Shown: positions 36,390 to 46,024, counted from the first letter of the stretch. The stretch: DNA of 64,000 nucleotides from an uncultured Lachnospiraceae bacterium (GCA_934432595.1 CAKRYR010000002.1:124001-188000), one strand, 5' to 3'. Numbers and translations are program-made. The notes: a model not told the origin generated them from the sequence alone.

Positions 36390-37820
36390 ATGTATAAAAA
36401 TAATATTTTTTTTGATAAAGTTCATAATTATATTATTAATAATAAAATGATACAAAATGGAGATAAGATTATTATAGGTGTTTCGGGTGGAGCAGATTCT
36501 ATGTGTTTATTAAATGTCCTTAACAGGCTTATTGATGAATATGGTTTAGAACTATATGTTGTTCATATACATCATGGTATTAGAGGTGTACAAGCTGATG
36601 AAGATGAACAGTTCGTAAAGGAATATTGTACAGAGATAGTTGGGAATAATAAAATTAAGTATTTTTCATTTTTTTATGATATACCTACTATGGCTAAAGA
36701 ACAGAAGTTATCTGAAGAAGAGATGGGACGAAAAGTCCGATATGAGGCTTTTGTAGAGATTAAGAATAAGTATAATGCTGATAAGATAGCTGTAGCTCAT
36801 AATTTAAATGATAATGCTGAGACAGTTCTATTTAATATATGTAGAGGAACTGGTATAAATGGTCTCAAAGGTATTATTAATAAGAAAGATGATCTAATAC
36901 GTCCACTATTATGTGTTTCAAGGAAAGAAATTGAGGAGTATTTATATAGTATTAATGTCGAATATAGACAGGATATGACTAATTTCGAAGAGGAATATAC
37001 TAGAAACAGGATTAGACTTAAAGTTATTCCATATCTTGAGGAGAATATTAATTCAAATGTTGTTGAACATATTAATAGTATGGCTATGATTGCTAAAGAT
37101 ACTGAAGAATTTATGGCTGAGTATACAGATGTTGTATATGATAAGGTTGTTAATCTGGTAAGTATAAATGAAAGTATAAAACTTGTTGTAGATGTTAAAG
37201 CTTTAAATAGGGAAAAAAATATTATACAACAAAGGATTATAAGAAAATGTATATATAACATTGTGGGTAAATTAAAGGATGTTTCTAATATACATATTGA
37301 AGATATTTTAAAATTATCCGATAAAAATGTAGGGAAGAGGATAGAAATACCTTACAATATTATTGCTCAGAGGGATTATAATTCAATAGAGATATCTATA
37401 AAAGATAATTTACAAGAAATAAATACAGAAAAAAATCAAATTTTTGAAGAAATAAGGTTGAATTATGAATATTATTTAGGGTATTATGATAAACATATAA
37501 TATTTGAAGTTCTAGATAGAGAAGAAGATATTAATATTCCTAAAGATGAGTGTGTTAAATGGTTTGATTATGATAAAATAGACCAAAAACTTATTTTGCG
37601 TAATAGGAAGAGTGGAGATAAGATGCAATTAAATCCAGAGGGAACTACTAAAAAGTTGAAGGATTTGATGATAAATTTAAAAATTAATAAAAATGAGAGG
37701 GATAGCATTCCATTGGTGGCTGAAGGCTCTAATGTACTATGGTTAATAGGAAAACGTAATAGTGAAGCATATAGAGTTGATGATAGTACAACAAGGATAT
37801 TACAGGTAAAAGTGTATTAA
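36390..37820 (+). CDS. tilS: tRNA(Ile)-lysidine synthetase
   Basis: 476 residues from the ATG at 36390, which has GAGGG upstream. The N-terminal PP-loop ATPase motif is GVSGGADSMCLL, followed by VHIHHGIRGVQADEDEQ and AVAHNLNDNAETVL. The C-terminal domain near 400-470 (LRNRKSGDKMQLNPEGTTKKLKD) is typical. It converts C34 of tRNA-Ile2 to lysidine so that it reads AUA. The tilS-hpt-ftsH order is conserved in Firmicutes. Confidence 0.95.
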   Translation: MYKNNIFFDKVHNYIINNKMIQNGDKIIIGVSGGADSMCLLNVLNRLIDEYGLELYVVHIHHGIRGVQADEDEQFVKEYCTEIVGNNKIKYFSFFYDIPTMAKEQKLSEEEMGRKVRYEAFVEIKNKYNADKIAVAHNLNDNAETVLFNICRGTGINGLKGIINKKDDLIRPLLCVSRKEIEEYLYSINVEYRQDMTNFEEEYTRNRIRLKVIPYLEENINSNVVEHINSMAMIAKDTEEFMAEYTDVVYDKVVNLVSINESIKLVVDVKALNREKNIIQQRIIRKCIYNIVGKLKDVSNIHIEDILKLSDKNVGKRIEIPYNIIAQRDYNSIEISIKDNLQEINTEKNQIFEEIRLNYEYYLGYYDKHIIFEVLDREEDINIPKDECVKWFDYDKIDQKLILRNRKSGDKMQLNPEGTTKKLKDLMINLKINKNERDSIPLVAEGSNVLWLIGKRNSEAYRVDDSTTRILQVKVY

Positions 37821-37900
37821 TTCAAATATAAATGTATTAGATATTAGGTCAACTATTTTGGATATAAGCTATATGTTAGTACAAGAGATAGGAGATAAGA

Positions 37901-38431
37901 ATGAGTAAAATAAGTGTTTTAATTAGTCAAGAAGAAATTAGTAAGAGATTAGCAGAGATGGGGGCTCAGATAAGCAAAGATTATGATGGCTGTGAAGAGC
38001 TAGTACTTGTATGTATATTGAAAGGATCTGTATACATTACATGTGAATTATCTAGAAGTATCACAGTTCCGGTTACTTTAGATTTTATGTCTGTTTCAAG
38101 TTATGGAAACGCAAAGGAAAGTACAGGTAGAGTAAGAATTCTTAAAGACTTAGATGAAAGTATTGCAGGTAAAGATGTTCTTATTATTGAAGATATTATT
38201 GATTCTGGAAGAACATTACAGAATTTATATGAAATGTTAAGTAGTCGTAATCCAAAGAGTGTTAAAATCTGTACACTATTAGATAAACCAGATAGACGTA
38301 TACCAGAATGTACAATTAGTGTGGATTACACAGGATTTGTAATTCCAGATAAGTTTGTAGTTGGATATGGTCTAGATTATGAACAAAAATTAAGAAATCT
38401 CCCATACGTAGGTGTTGTGGAAGAAATATAA
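37901..38431 (+). CDS. hpt: Hypoxanthine phosphoribosyltransferase
   Basis: 176 residues. The PRPP-binding loop is VLIIEDIIDSGRTLQNL (about 90-106), and the flexible-loop serine-tyrosine pair is seen in MSVSSYGN. The C-terminal VVGYGLDYEQKLRNLPYVGV is characteristic. It salvages hypoxanthine and guanine to IMP and GMP. Next to tilS and ftsH as in Bacillus. Confidence 0.95.
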   Translation: MSKISVLISQEEISKRLAEMGAQISKDYDGCEELVLVCILKGSVYITCELSRSITVPVTLDFMSVSSYGNAKESTGRVRILKDLDESIAGKDVLIIEDIIDSGRTLQNLYEMLSSRNPKSVKICTLLDKPDRRIPECTISVDYTGFVIPDKFVVGYGLDYEQKLRNLPYVGVVEEI

Positions 38432-38458
38432 TGTAACATATTGGAAGGAGAACTACGA

Positions 38459-40315
38459 GTGAGATATATAAAAGGACTAAGTTTTTATATAATAGCATTT
38501 TTTGCAATAATATGTGCAATTCATTATACTAAATCGTTGGAAAATCAGGATGCTGATAAGTATACTACTGCACAATTTGAGAAAGATATTAGGAATACAG
38601 TTGATAATGTAAAGAGAACTAATAAAGTTGACCAAGTTATTATCACACAGAATGAGAAAGTTCCAACAGGTACTATTATAGTAACTTATAAGACAAAAGC
38701 TAGTAATAAAAAGCAAATCATTAAGAGATTAAATGTAACAGATGTTAAAGAAGTAGAGAATGAATTAAAAGAGTGGAACTTTAAGAACTACACTGTTAAA
38801 CCTATTGAGGAACCTAGTACTTTTGAGACTATGTTGCCTTGGATAATAGGTGGAGTTGTTGTTATATTGTTTTTAACTTTACTTACAAGCAGAGCAAATC
38901 CAGGTGCAGGTGGCGGTGGTAATGCTAAGGTTATGAACTTTGGTAAGAGCCGTGCAAAGCTTAATACAGATGCAAGTGATGTAAACTTTGATAAGGTTGC
39001 AGGCTTAAAAGAGGAAAAAGAGGAATTAGAGGAAATCGTTGATTTCTTAAAAGAACCTCAGAAGTATATTGAAGTAGGAGCAAGAATTCCAAAGGGTGTT
39101 CTTCTAGAGGGACCTCCTGGAACAGGTAAAACTTTATTAGCTAAGGCAGTTGCAGGAGAAGCTGGTGTACCATTCTTTAGTATATCAGGTTCAGATTTCG
39201 TAGAAATGTTTGTTGGTGTTGGTGCATCAAGAGTTAGAGATTTATTTGAAGATGGTAAGAAGAATGCTCCATGTATTATATTTATCGATGAGATAGATGC
39301 TGTAGCTCGTAAAAGAGGTAGTGGATTAGGTGGCGGACATGATGAAAGAGAACAAACACTTAATCAATTACTTGTTGAGATGGATGGTTTTGGTGTTAAT
39401 GAAGGCATTATCGTAATGGCAGCAACTAACAGAGTAGATATATTAGATCCAGCTATTTTAAGACCTGGTCGTTTTGATAGAAAGGTTATGGTTGGTGCAC
39501 CAGATGTTAAAGGTAGAGAAGAAATTCTTGAAGTACATTCTAAGAATAAACCTTTAGCAGAAGATGTTGTTTTATCTGAGATTGCTCAGACAACAGTAGG
39601 ATTTACTGGTGCTGACTTAGAGAACTTATTAAATGAAGCAGCAATTAAAGCAGCAAAAGAAGATAGATTATATATTACAAGCGAAGATATTAAGAAATCA
39701 TTTATTAAGGTTGGAATAGGTGCTGAGAAGAAGAGTAGAATTATCTCTGAAAAGGAGAAGAGAATTACTGCTGTTCACGAATCAGGTCATGCAATATTAT
39801 TTCATGTATTGCCTGATGCTCCACCAGTTTATACTGTATCAATTATTCCAACAGGTAAAGGTGCAGCAGGTTATACAATGCCATTACCTGAGAAGGATGA
39901 GATGTTTAATACAAAGAATAAGATGATTCAAGATATTATGGTTTCATTAGGCGGAAGAATTGCTGAGGAAATCACATTTGATGATGTTACAACAGGTGCA
40001 TCTCAAGATATTAAAGTTGCAACTAATACAGCACATGCTATGGTTACTAAGTTTGGTTTCTCTGAGAATCTTGGTTTAGTTAACTATGATGATGATGATG
40101 AAGTATTCATTGGAAGAGACTTTGGTCATACACAAGGATATAGTGAGGAAGTTGCAGCAGCTATAGATAGAGAAGTTAAAGAAATCATCAGTAAATGTTA
40201 TGAAGATGCTAAAGCAATTATATTAAAACACAAAGATGTATTAGATGCTTGTGCTGAGTTACTTCTTGAGAAAGAAAGAATTACTCGTCAAGAGTTTGAA
40301 GCACTATTTGACTAA
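38459..40315 (+). CDS. ftsH: ATP-dependent zinc metalloprotease FtsH (copy 1)
   Basis: 618 residues from the GTG at 38459, with GGAAGGAG upstream. Two membrane helices (about 5-22 and 125-145) flank an extracytoplasmic domain. The AAA module has Walker A GPPGTGKT, Walker B IIFIDEIDA and the second-region-of-homology ATNRVDILDPAILRPGRFDR. The protease site is HESGH near residue 440. It degrades membrane and short-lived cytosolic proteins. The tilS-hpt-ftsH position identifies this as the ancestral copy; a second copy lies at 49813. Confidence 0.96.
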   Translation: MRYIKGLSFYIIAFFAIICAIHYTKSLENQDADKYTTAQFEKDIRNTVDNVKRTNKVDQVIITQNEKVPTGTIIVTYKTKASNKKQIIKRLNVTDVKEVENELKEWNFKNYTVKPIEEPSTFETMLPWIIGGVVVILFLTLLTSRANPGAGGGGNAKVMNFGKSRAKLNTDASDVNFDKVAGLKEEKEELEEIVDFLKEPQKYIEVGARIPKGVLLEGPPGTGKTLLAKAVAGEAGVPFFSISGSDFVEMFVGVGASRVRDLFEDGKKNAPCIIFIDEIDAVARKRGSGLGGGHDEREQTLNQLLVEMDGFGVNEGIIVMAATNRVDILDPAILRPGRFDRKVMVGAPDVKGREEILEVHSKNKPLAEDVVLSEIAQTTVGFTGADLENLLNEAAIKAAKEDRLYITSEDIKKSFIKVGIGAEKKSRIISEKEKRITAVHESGHAILFHVLPDAPPVYTVSIIPTGKGAAGYTMPLPEKDEMFNTKNKMIQDIMVSLGGRIAEEITFDDVTTGASQDIKVATNTAHAMVTKFGFSENLGLVNYDDDDEVFIGRDFGHTQGYSEEVAAAIDREVKEIISKCYEDAKAIILKHKDVLDACAELLLEKERITRQEFEALFD

Positions 40316-40328
40316 GGAGGGCTAGCAT

Positions 40329-41699
40329 TTGATAGTAGAGCAGGAAGTTGTTGATATTGATTATAAGAAGATGAAACAGTTAGCAGATAAATGTGAAACT
40401 AATAGTATTATAGACCATAATTTGTATGCTAAATATGACGTTAAGAGAGGTCTTAGAGATCTAAGTGGTAAAGGTGTCTTAACTGGACTTACCGAAATAT
40501 CAGAGATTATATCTTACACTGTTGTGGATATGGATTATGTTCCATGTGAAGGTATATTGAGATATAGAGGAATAGATGTTGAAGAATTAGTGGCTGGATT
40601 TATTGAAGAAGATAGATTTGGCTTTGAAGAGACTGTTTATTTACTATTGTTTGGAGAATTGCCATCTCAAAAAGAGTTGAAGGAATTTAATAAATTATTG
40701 GTTAAATGTAGACAATTGCCACCTTTTTTTGTAAGAGATATAATACTTAATGCTCCAAGTGCAGATACTATGAATACACTTGCTAGAAGCGTGTTGGCTC
40801 TATATGCATATGATGATAAGGCAGATGATACTTCAATTGAGAATGTGTTAAGACAATGTATTCAATTAATTACAAGAATACCACTTTTATCAGTTTATGG
40901 ATATAAAGCATATAAACATTATCATTTAGATAGTAGTCTATTAATTCGTAATCCTAAGCCAAGGTATTCTATTGCAGAGAATATTTTATATACATTAAGA
41001 TCTAATGGTAAATTTACACCATATGAAGCTAAGATTTTGGATTTAGCATTAGTTTTACATGCTGAGCATGGTGGAGGTAATAATTCAACTTTTACTACAC
41101 ATGTTGTTACTTCTTCAGGAACTGATACATATTCATCATTTGCTGCATCTCTAGGTTCCTTAAAGGGACCAAAACATGGTGGAGCAAATGTTAAAGTTGT
41201 AGCAATGTTCACTGATATGAAGGAAAAGGTAAAAGATTGGACAGATGAAGATGAAGTAAGAGGATATCTTACTAGACTTGTTCGTAAGGAAGAATTTGAT
41301 AAATGTGGTCTTATCTATGGTATAGGGCATGCTGTTTATTCGATTTCAGACCCAAGAGCAAAGGTCTTCAAAAAATGTGTAAAGAAATTATCAGTTGAGA
41401 AGAATAATGAAGCAGAATATGCATTATATGATATGGTTGAAAGATTGGCACCAGAAGTTATAGGAAAAGAAAGAAAGATATACAAAGGTGTTAGTGCTAA
41501 TGTTGATTTTTATAGCGGATTGGTATATAGTATGTTAGAGTTGCCTTTAGAACTTTATACTCCTTTGTTTGCTATGGCTAGGGCAGCAGGTTGGAGTGCA
41601 CACCGTATAGAGGAGCTAGTAAATGGTGGTAAGATTATAAGACCGGCATATAAGAGCATTGCAAAACATAGAGGTTATGTTCCATTAGAGGAACGTTAA
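40329..41699 (+). CDS. Citrate synthase
   Basis: 456 residues from a TTG codon 8 bases after AAGGAGG. Catalytic residues of the family are visible: histidines in LVLHAEHGGGNNSTF and GPKHGGANVKV and the aspartate in VSANVDFYSG. The N-terminal substrate-domain signature is EGILRYRGIDVEELV. It condenses acetyl-CoA with oxaloacetate; a methylcitrate synthase activity cannot be excluded. It follows ftsH by 13 bases with no promoter, so it is probably co-transcribed with a proteostasis gene, an unusual partner. Confidence 0.9.
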   Translation: MIVEQEVVDIDYKKMKQLADKCETNSIIDHNLYAKYDVKRGLRDLSGKGVLTGLTEISEIISYTVVDMDYVPCEGILRYRGIDVEELVAGFIEEDRFGFEETVYLLLFGELPSQKELKEFNKLLVKCRQLPPFFVRDIILNAPSADTMNTLARSVLALYAYDDKADDTSIENVLRQCIQLITRIPLLSVYGYKAYKHYHLDSSLLIRNPKPRYSIAENILYTLRSNGKFTPYEAKILDLALVLHAEHGGGNNSTFTTHVVTSSGTDTYSSFAASLGSLKGPKHGGANVKVVAMFTDMKEKVKDWTDEDEVRGYLTRLVRKEEFDKCGLIYGIGHAVYSISDPRAKVFKKCVKKLSVEKNNEAEYALYDMVERLAPEVIGKERKIYKGVSANVDFYSGLVYSMLELPLELYTPLFAMARAAGWSAHRIEELVNGGKIIRPAYKSIAKHRGYVPLEER

Positions 41700-41720
41700 T
41701 TATATTGAAATAATTTATTG

Positions 41721-41757
41721 AAAGGCAATGTTAAGCTTATTATGACATTGCTTTTTC
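41721..41757 (+). terminator. Terminator after citrate synthase
   Basis: Stem GCAATGT / ACATTGC with flanking AAAG/CTTT extension and a T-run, 21 bases past the citrate synthase stop. It lies inside the longest open frame of the next gene, which argues for a later start for that gene. Confidence 0.7.
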
Positions 41758-41789
41758 TAAGAAATAAGGGTAGTGAAAGGAAGAGGATA

Positions 41790-42119
41790 TTGTATCAAGA
41801 GAATGTAGTTTTATGTGCTTCAAGTGCATATGAACATAAATATTATTTAAATGAAGATTTTGAACAACTACCTCAACAGATTAAAGATGAACTTAAGATA
41901 ATGTGTGTATTGTACACAGAGGATGTTGGTGGAATTCTTGAATTAGAATTTGATGAAGAAGGAAATCTTAATCTAAAAGTTACTGCAGATGAAGGTGACT
42001 TATTATTTGATGAGATAGGTAGTGTACTTAAGATTAAACAAATTCAACAGGAAAAAGTTGAATTATTGGAATCTTTAGAGATGTATTATAGAGTATTTTT
42101 TCTAGATGAGGAGATATAG
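41790..42119 (+). CDS. DUF6145-like small protein
   Basis: 109 residues from the TTG at 41790, which follows AAAGGAAGAGG; upstream in-frame starts at 41718 and 41742 lie within a terminator hairpin. Residues such as ENVVLCASSAYEHKYYLN, LPQQIKDELKIMCVLYTED and KVELLESLEMYYRVFFL match what I recall of DUF6145, a family found in Lachnospiraceae-type clostridia. No function is known. It is 3 bases upstream of coaX, so the two are likely translated together. Confidence 0.6.
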   Translation: MYQENVVLCASSAYEHKYYLNEDFEQLPQQIKDELKIMCVLYTEDVGGILELEFDEEGNLNLKVTADEGDLLFDEIGSVLKIKQIQQEKVELLESLEMYYRVFFLDEEI

Positions 42120-42122
42120 GAA

Positions 42123-42914
42123 ATGTTATTAGTAGCAGATGCTGGAAATACTAATATTACAATGGGTATTTTCAATGGGGATAAGTTACTTAGTTGCTTT
42201 AGAATGACAACTAAGATGCAGAGAACATCAGATGAATATGGTGTGTTTATATTAAGTATATTGAATGCGAAAGGTGTTAATGTAGATGAAATTGAAGATG
42301 TAATTATTTCATCAGTTGTACCTAATATAATGCATTCATTTACAAGTGGAATAATAAAATATCTTAATAAAAAGCCTATAATAGTTGGGGCTGGTATTAA
42401 AACAGGAATTAAGATTAGTACAACTAATCCTAAGGAACTTGGTTCTGATAGAATCGTTGATGCAGTAGCAGCGTATGAAATATATGGCGGACCGGTTATA
42501 GTAATTGACTTTGGTACAGCAACTACATATGATTTAGTACTTGATAATGGAGAATTTGTAGCAGAAGTTACAAGTCCAGGTATAAGAAGTACTGCTAATG
42601 CACTATGGAGTGATGCTGCTAAGTTGCCGGAATTCGAGATAAAGAAACCAGATTCAATTCTTGCAAAGGATACAATTACTAGTATGCAAGCTGGTGTAGT
42701 ATATGGTTACATAGGTCAGACAGAATATATAATTGATAGAATCAAGAAAGAGTCTGGAATTAATAATATAAAGGTTGTTGCAACAGGTGGTCTAGGTAAG
42801 ATGATATCAGAAGCATCTCCTAAGATAGATGTATATGATCAGATGTTGACAATGTATGGTTTAAGAATAATATATGAGAAGAATAAATCGTTGGTAGATA
42901 CGAAGGTAAAATAA
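42123..42914 (+). CDS. coaX: Type III pantothenate kinase
   Basis: 263 residues. Phosphate-binding motif DAGNTNITMGIF at the start, IDFGTATTYDLV near residue 128 and SPGIRSTANALW near 158 mark CoaX. It phosphorylates pantothenate in the first step of CoA synthesis. In Bacillus it (yacB) also lies downstream of ftsH. Confidence 0.95.
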   Translation: MLLVADAGNTNITMGIFNGDKLLSCFRMTTKMQRTSDEYGVFILSILNAKGVNVDEIEDVIISSVVPNIMHSFTSGIIKYLNKKPIIVGAGIKTGIKISTTNPKELGSDRIVDAVAAYEIYGGPVIVIDFGTATTYDLVLDNGEFVAEVTSPGIRSTANALWSDAAKLPEFEIKKPDSILAKDTITSMQAGVVYGYIGQTEYIIDRIKKESGINNIKVVATGGLGKMISEASPKIDVYDQMLTMYGLRIIYEKNKSLVDTKVK

Positions 42915-42966
42915 TTAATCATGTTGATGTTATGGTTTATTATAAATCTTTGAAGTGGAGATCAAA

Positions 42967-43929
42967 ATGGGTTTTAAAATAGGAAATGTTGAAATTAAAG
43001 GCAAATTAGTTCTTGGCCCAATGGCAGGTGTAACTGATTTGCCTTTTAGAATGTTATGTAAAGAGCAAGGTGCTGACTTAATATATACTGAGATGGTTAG
43101 TGCTAAGGGAATAATGTATAATAATAAGAATACTATTCCATTATTAGAAGTAAGAGAAGGAGAAAGGCCAGTTGCACTTCAGCTATTTGGAAGTGACCCT
43201 AAAATTCTAGGTGATATGGCTCATAAAATAGAAGATAGGAACTTTGATATAATAGATATAAATATGGGATGTCCAGTTCCTAAGATAGTTAATAATGGTG
43301 AAGGTTCTGCACTTATGGATAATCCAAAACTTATTGGTGAAATAGTAAAGAGTGTGGTAGAATCAACTAATAAACCTGTAACTATTAAATTCCGAAAGTG
43401 CTTTAAGGAAGATGTGTTAAATGCAGTGGAGATAGCACAGATAGCTGAAGAAAATGGAGCTTCTGCAGTTGCAGTTCATCCAAGAAGTAGAGGACAATAT
43501 TATAGTGGTAAGGCAGATTGGAATGTAATAACTGATGTAAAAAAGGCAGTATCTATACCTGTAATAGGTAATGGAGATATATTTACACCTGAGGATGCCG
43601 AGAAGATGCTCAAGGAAACAGGGTGTGATGCAATTATGCTAGCTAGAGGTGTAAGAGGCAATCCATGGTTATTTAGTCAGATAAAACATTATCTTAGTAC
43701 GGGAGAACATTTGACAAAGCCAGATAGGAATGAATTAATTAAAATGATTCTAAGACATGCTAGAATGCAGATAGAATTCAAGGGAGAGTATATGGGAATT
43801 CGTGAGATGCGTAAGCATGTAGCTTGGTATACTACTGGGTATAATAATGCTGCTAAATTACGTAATTATGTTAACCAAGTGGAGAGTTATGATGATTTGG
43901 CAAGGTTACTGGATAGGTGGAATATATAG
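42967..43929 (+). CDS. dusB: tRNA-dihydrouridine synthase
   Basis: 320 residues from the ATG at 42967 (AGTGGAG upstream). Family motifs: GPMAGVTDLPFRMLCKEQGA, DINMGCPVPKIV with the catalytic cysteine, HPRSRGQYYSGKADW and GNGDIFTPEDA for FMN/tRNA contact. It reduces uridines in tRNA D-loops using FMN and NAD(P)H. Equivalent to yacF, downstream of coaX in Bacillus. Confidence 0.93.
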   Translation: MGFKIGNVEIKGKLVLGPMAGVTDLPFRMLCKEQGADLIYTEMVSAKGIMYNNKNTIPLLEVREGERPVALQLFGSDPKILGDMAHKIEDRNFDIIDINMGCPVPKIVNNGEGSALMDNPKLIGEIVKSVVESTNKPVTIKFRKCFKEDVLNAVEIAQIAEENGASAVAVHPRSRGQYYSGKADWNVITDVKKAVSIPVIGNGDIFTPEDAEKMLKETGCDAIMLARGVRGNPWLFSQIKHYLSTGEHLTKPDRNELIKMILRHARMQIEFKGEYMGIREMRKHVAWYTTGYNNAAKLRNYVNQVESYDDLARLLDRWNI

Positions 43930-43939
43930 TGTATATGTT

Positions 43940-44161
43940 GTGCGAAGGGGTGGTAAGGTTGAAGATAAAGATTATAAAACTTGGGACCGTAAGTTGAAAA
44001 AGCAAAGTACAGTTAAAATAAAACCAGGGCAGACGAAATATGTTAAATTTTCTGTAAGCGGAAGTACTACATGGCCTGATTATAAAGACTTTACGTTGTT
44101 TAGTAAACTTAAATATGACGGTGCAACATATGAGTGGCATGTGTGGGATTGTGAAAGTTAA
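43940..44161 (+). pseudogene. Orphan C-terminal fragment, possibly of a secreted protein
   Basis: The frame yields about 73 residues after the dusB stop, including TVKIKPGQTKYVKFSVSGST then KYDGATYEWHVWDCES. It reads like the last beta-strands of an extracellular domain, but no signal peptide, start codon with RBS, or upstream part exists. A GTG at 43940 could serve as a start but has no ribosome binding site. Most likely a gene remnant; family unknown. Confidence 0.4.
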
Positions 44162-44402
44162 TAAGAGAAAATAATATTAAAAACATTTAGAATAGTAAAT
44201 TTATACGAAAAAACATTAAAAAATGGAGATGTTATATATAACAATAATCAGTAAAAATTGTAAAAAAAATGTTTTACAAAAAATTTCTTGAATTACTTGA
44301 AATTTTCTGAAAAATATAATAAAATTTTGTTATAGTGATAACAATTCAGAAACCAAACTCGATATTTTCCAAAAATTGGCAAGTTAAGAAAGGATGATGC
44401 GT
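44162..44402. other. AT-rich spacer upstream of the thioredoxin-like gene
   Basis: Very AT-rich. A good TATAAT at 44315-44320 lacks a -35 at standard distance (TTGAAA is only 12 bases away, TTGAAT 21). No reading frame seen. Confidence 0.4.
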
Positions 44403-44708
44403 ATGGCTACTATTGCAGTGACTAAGTCAAACATTGAAACTAAAGTCTTGACTTCTGAGAAAGTGATTTTGCTTGAATTTTGGGCAAAATGGTGTACATC
44501 GTGTAGAGACATGTATTCAATACTAGATGAGGTAGCCAATGAAAGACCTGACGTTCTCATCGGCAAAGTAAATGTTGATTATGAACCTGATTTGGCACGA
44601 AAATACGGTATTATAAGTATTCCTACACTTGTAGTTATTAAAGATGGAAAAATTGCCAAGAAAATATCGGGATATCAGTCAAAGGAAGATATCCTAGACT
44701 GGATATAG
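44403..44708 (+). CDS. Thioredoxin-like protein with a CTSC active site
   Basis: 101 residues from the ATG at 44403; the ATG at 44394 is too close to the AAAGGA site. The thioredoxin fold is clear: VILLEFWAKWCTSCRDM with the redox pair, VDYEPDLARKYGIISIPTLVV with the cis-proline, and a C-terminal helix. The active site is WCTSC instead of the canonical WCGPC, which should change redox potential and partners. No thioredoxin reductase is nearby. Monocistronic with a strong terminator. Confidence 0.88.
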   Translation: MATIAVTKSNIETKVLTSEKVILLEFWAKWCTSCRDMYSILDEVANERPDVLIGKVNVDYEPDLARKYGIISIPTLVVIKDGKIAKKISGYQSKEDILDWI

Positions 44709-44713
44709 AATAC

Positions 44714-44763
44714 ATAGCACTATCTTATAGATTCAAACTACCCTATAAGATAGTGCTATTTTT
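44714..44763 (+). terminator. Terminator after the thioredoxin-like gene
   Basis: A perfect 17-bp stem ATAGCACTATCTTATAG / CTATAAGATAGTGCTAT followed by TTTTT, one of the longest perfect hairpins in the window. Confidence 0.93.
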
Positions 44764-44864
44764 GCAATTCTTTCTGTCACAAGCATAGTTGAAAAGGTTT
44801 CCATAATATATTAATAGTCAGAAGAATTTTTGTGTTAAATGAATGTTAATAAGGAAAATTTCTA

Positions 44865-44893
44865 TTGACCTTTCATATCACAAAATGTAAAAT
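44865..44893 (+). promoter_or_regulatory. Promoter upstream of the ACAG-repeat gene
   Basis: TTGACC, 17-base spacer, TAAAAT. The predicted leader runs about 115-160 bases to the repeat-containing frame and includes a hairpin AAAAGATT...AATCTTTT at about 44971-44998. Confidence 0.55.
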
Positions 44894-45015
44894 AATGGAA
44901 AGCAACTATAAGTTCTTTATAATTATGCATGATAATATTTTTATGTAGCAGTAACATAAGTATGATAGGGCAAAAGATTTTATAGTTTTTAATCTTTTAT
45001 GTGAGGAGTTTATAC

Positions 45016-45216
<201 letters not shown>

Positions 45217-45489
45217 GTGACAGGATTTTTAATTGGATATATCGAAGTATATCTGATTTTGAATGCTGTTATTTTTGTACATAAATATAAGTTGAAATGT
45301 AGATTACTTAAAATTAATTGACTTTACTAAGAATATTTTATAACTGAAATTGTTAGATTGAGTTGATAGAAAATAGCATTATATGATGGAATGTAAATAG
45401 GGTTAGTAATTATATAAGAGCTTTAAGTCATGTCTCTAAGGCAGGACATTATATAGCAATATTATTTACAAAGGAGAGAGGAAAGAAAT
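45217..45489. other. Spacer before the broken secreted-protein gene
   Basis: AT-rich. It holds TTGACT at 45318 with TATAAC 15 bases further, a poor promoter, and a short ATGTC...GACAT hairpin near 45431-45451. It ends at the AAAGGAGAGAGG site of the following broken gene. Confidence 0.35.
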
Positions 45490-45991
45490 ATGAGAAGGAG
45501 AGACGTAGGAGTAATTATGAAATCTTGTGTTGCAGCATTTTCAGCAACTGTAGTTGTAACAGCAATGCCTACACAAGTGTGATGAAAAAGGAAATATTGA
45601 AGATGAGAACTTAAAATGGACTATTCATTTAATTGATGTTCATAGAGATGGTAGCGGTGAAAGTTGTGGTGATTGGAGTGTTGGTGCAACTGCAATAAAT
45701 ACAAAATGTAGGGAAATAATTCCAGCAGATGGTTATGGGGTATACTCTACTTCTGCATGGGATGGATTAGTTGAGGGAGGAGTACTCACAACTAAAGCAG
45801 CTAATGCAGGATTTTTAAAAATACATTTAAGAGCTTCTTTTGGTCAAGACGATGCACAATGGACAGGATTTTCAGAAGTATATGATGCTGAAAATTCAAA
45901 TGTTTATATAATAATAGAGAATGAAAACTATATATTTACTGTAAAAAAATTTGGTGTAGATGATGAAATAGTGGCTGATACTGAACGATAA
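45490..45991 (+). pseudogene. Frameshifted secreted-protein gene
   Basis: A good RBS and ATG at 45490 start a 30-residue signal peptide (GVIMKSCVAAFSATVVVTAM) that hits TGA at 45580. In another frame, from 45581 to TAA at 45991, an open stretch of 136 codons follows with no usable start, reading DEKGNIEDENLKWTIHLIDV, then DGSGESCGDWSVGATAI and DAQWTGFSEVYDAENSNVYI. The two parts look like one gene broken by a frameshift, possibly with a deletion after the signal peptide. No family recognised. A terminator follows. Confidence 0.65.
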
Positions 45992-46024
45992 TGTATAGAA
46001 ATAATTATATTTAAAAGAAAATAA

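Noticed and set aside
36797..37261. 154-codon minus-strand frame within tilS
   Set aside because: Shadow of the tilS gene; hydrophobic composition arises from the complement of Asn/Ile/Lys-rich codons.
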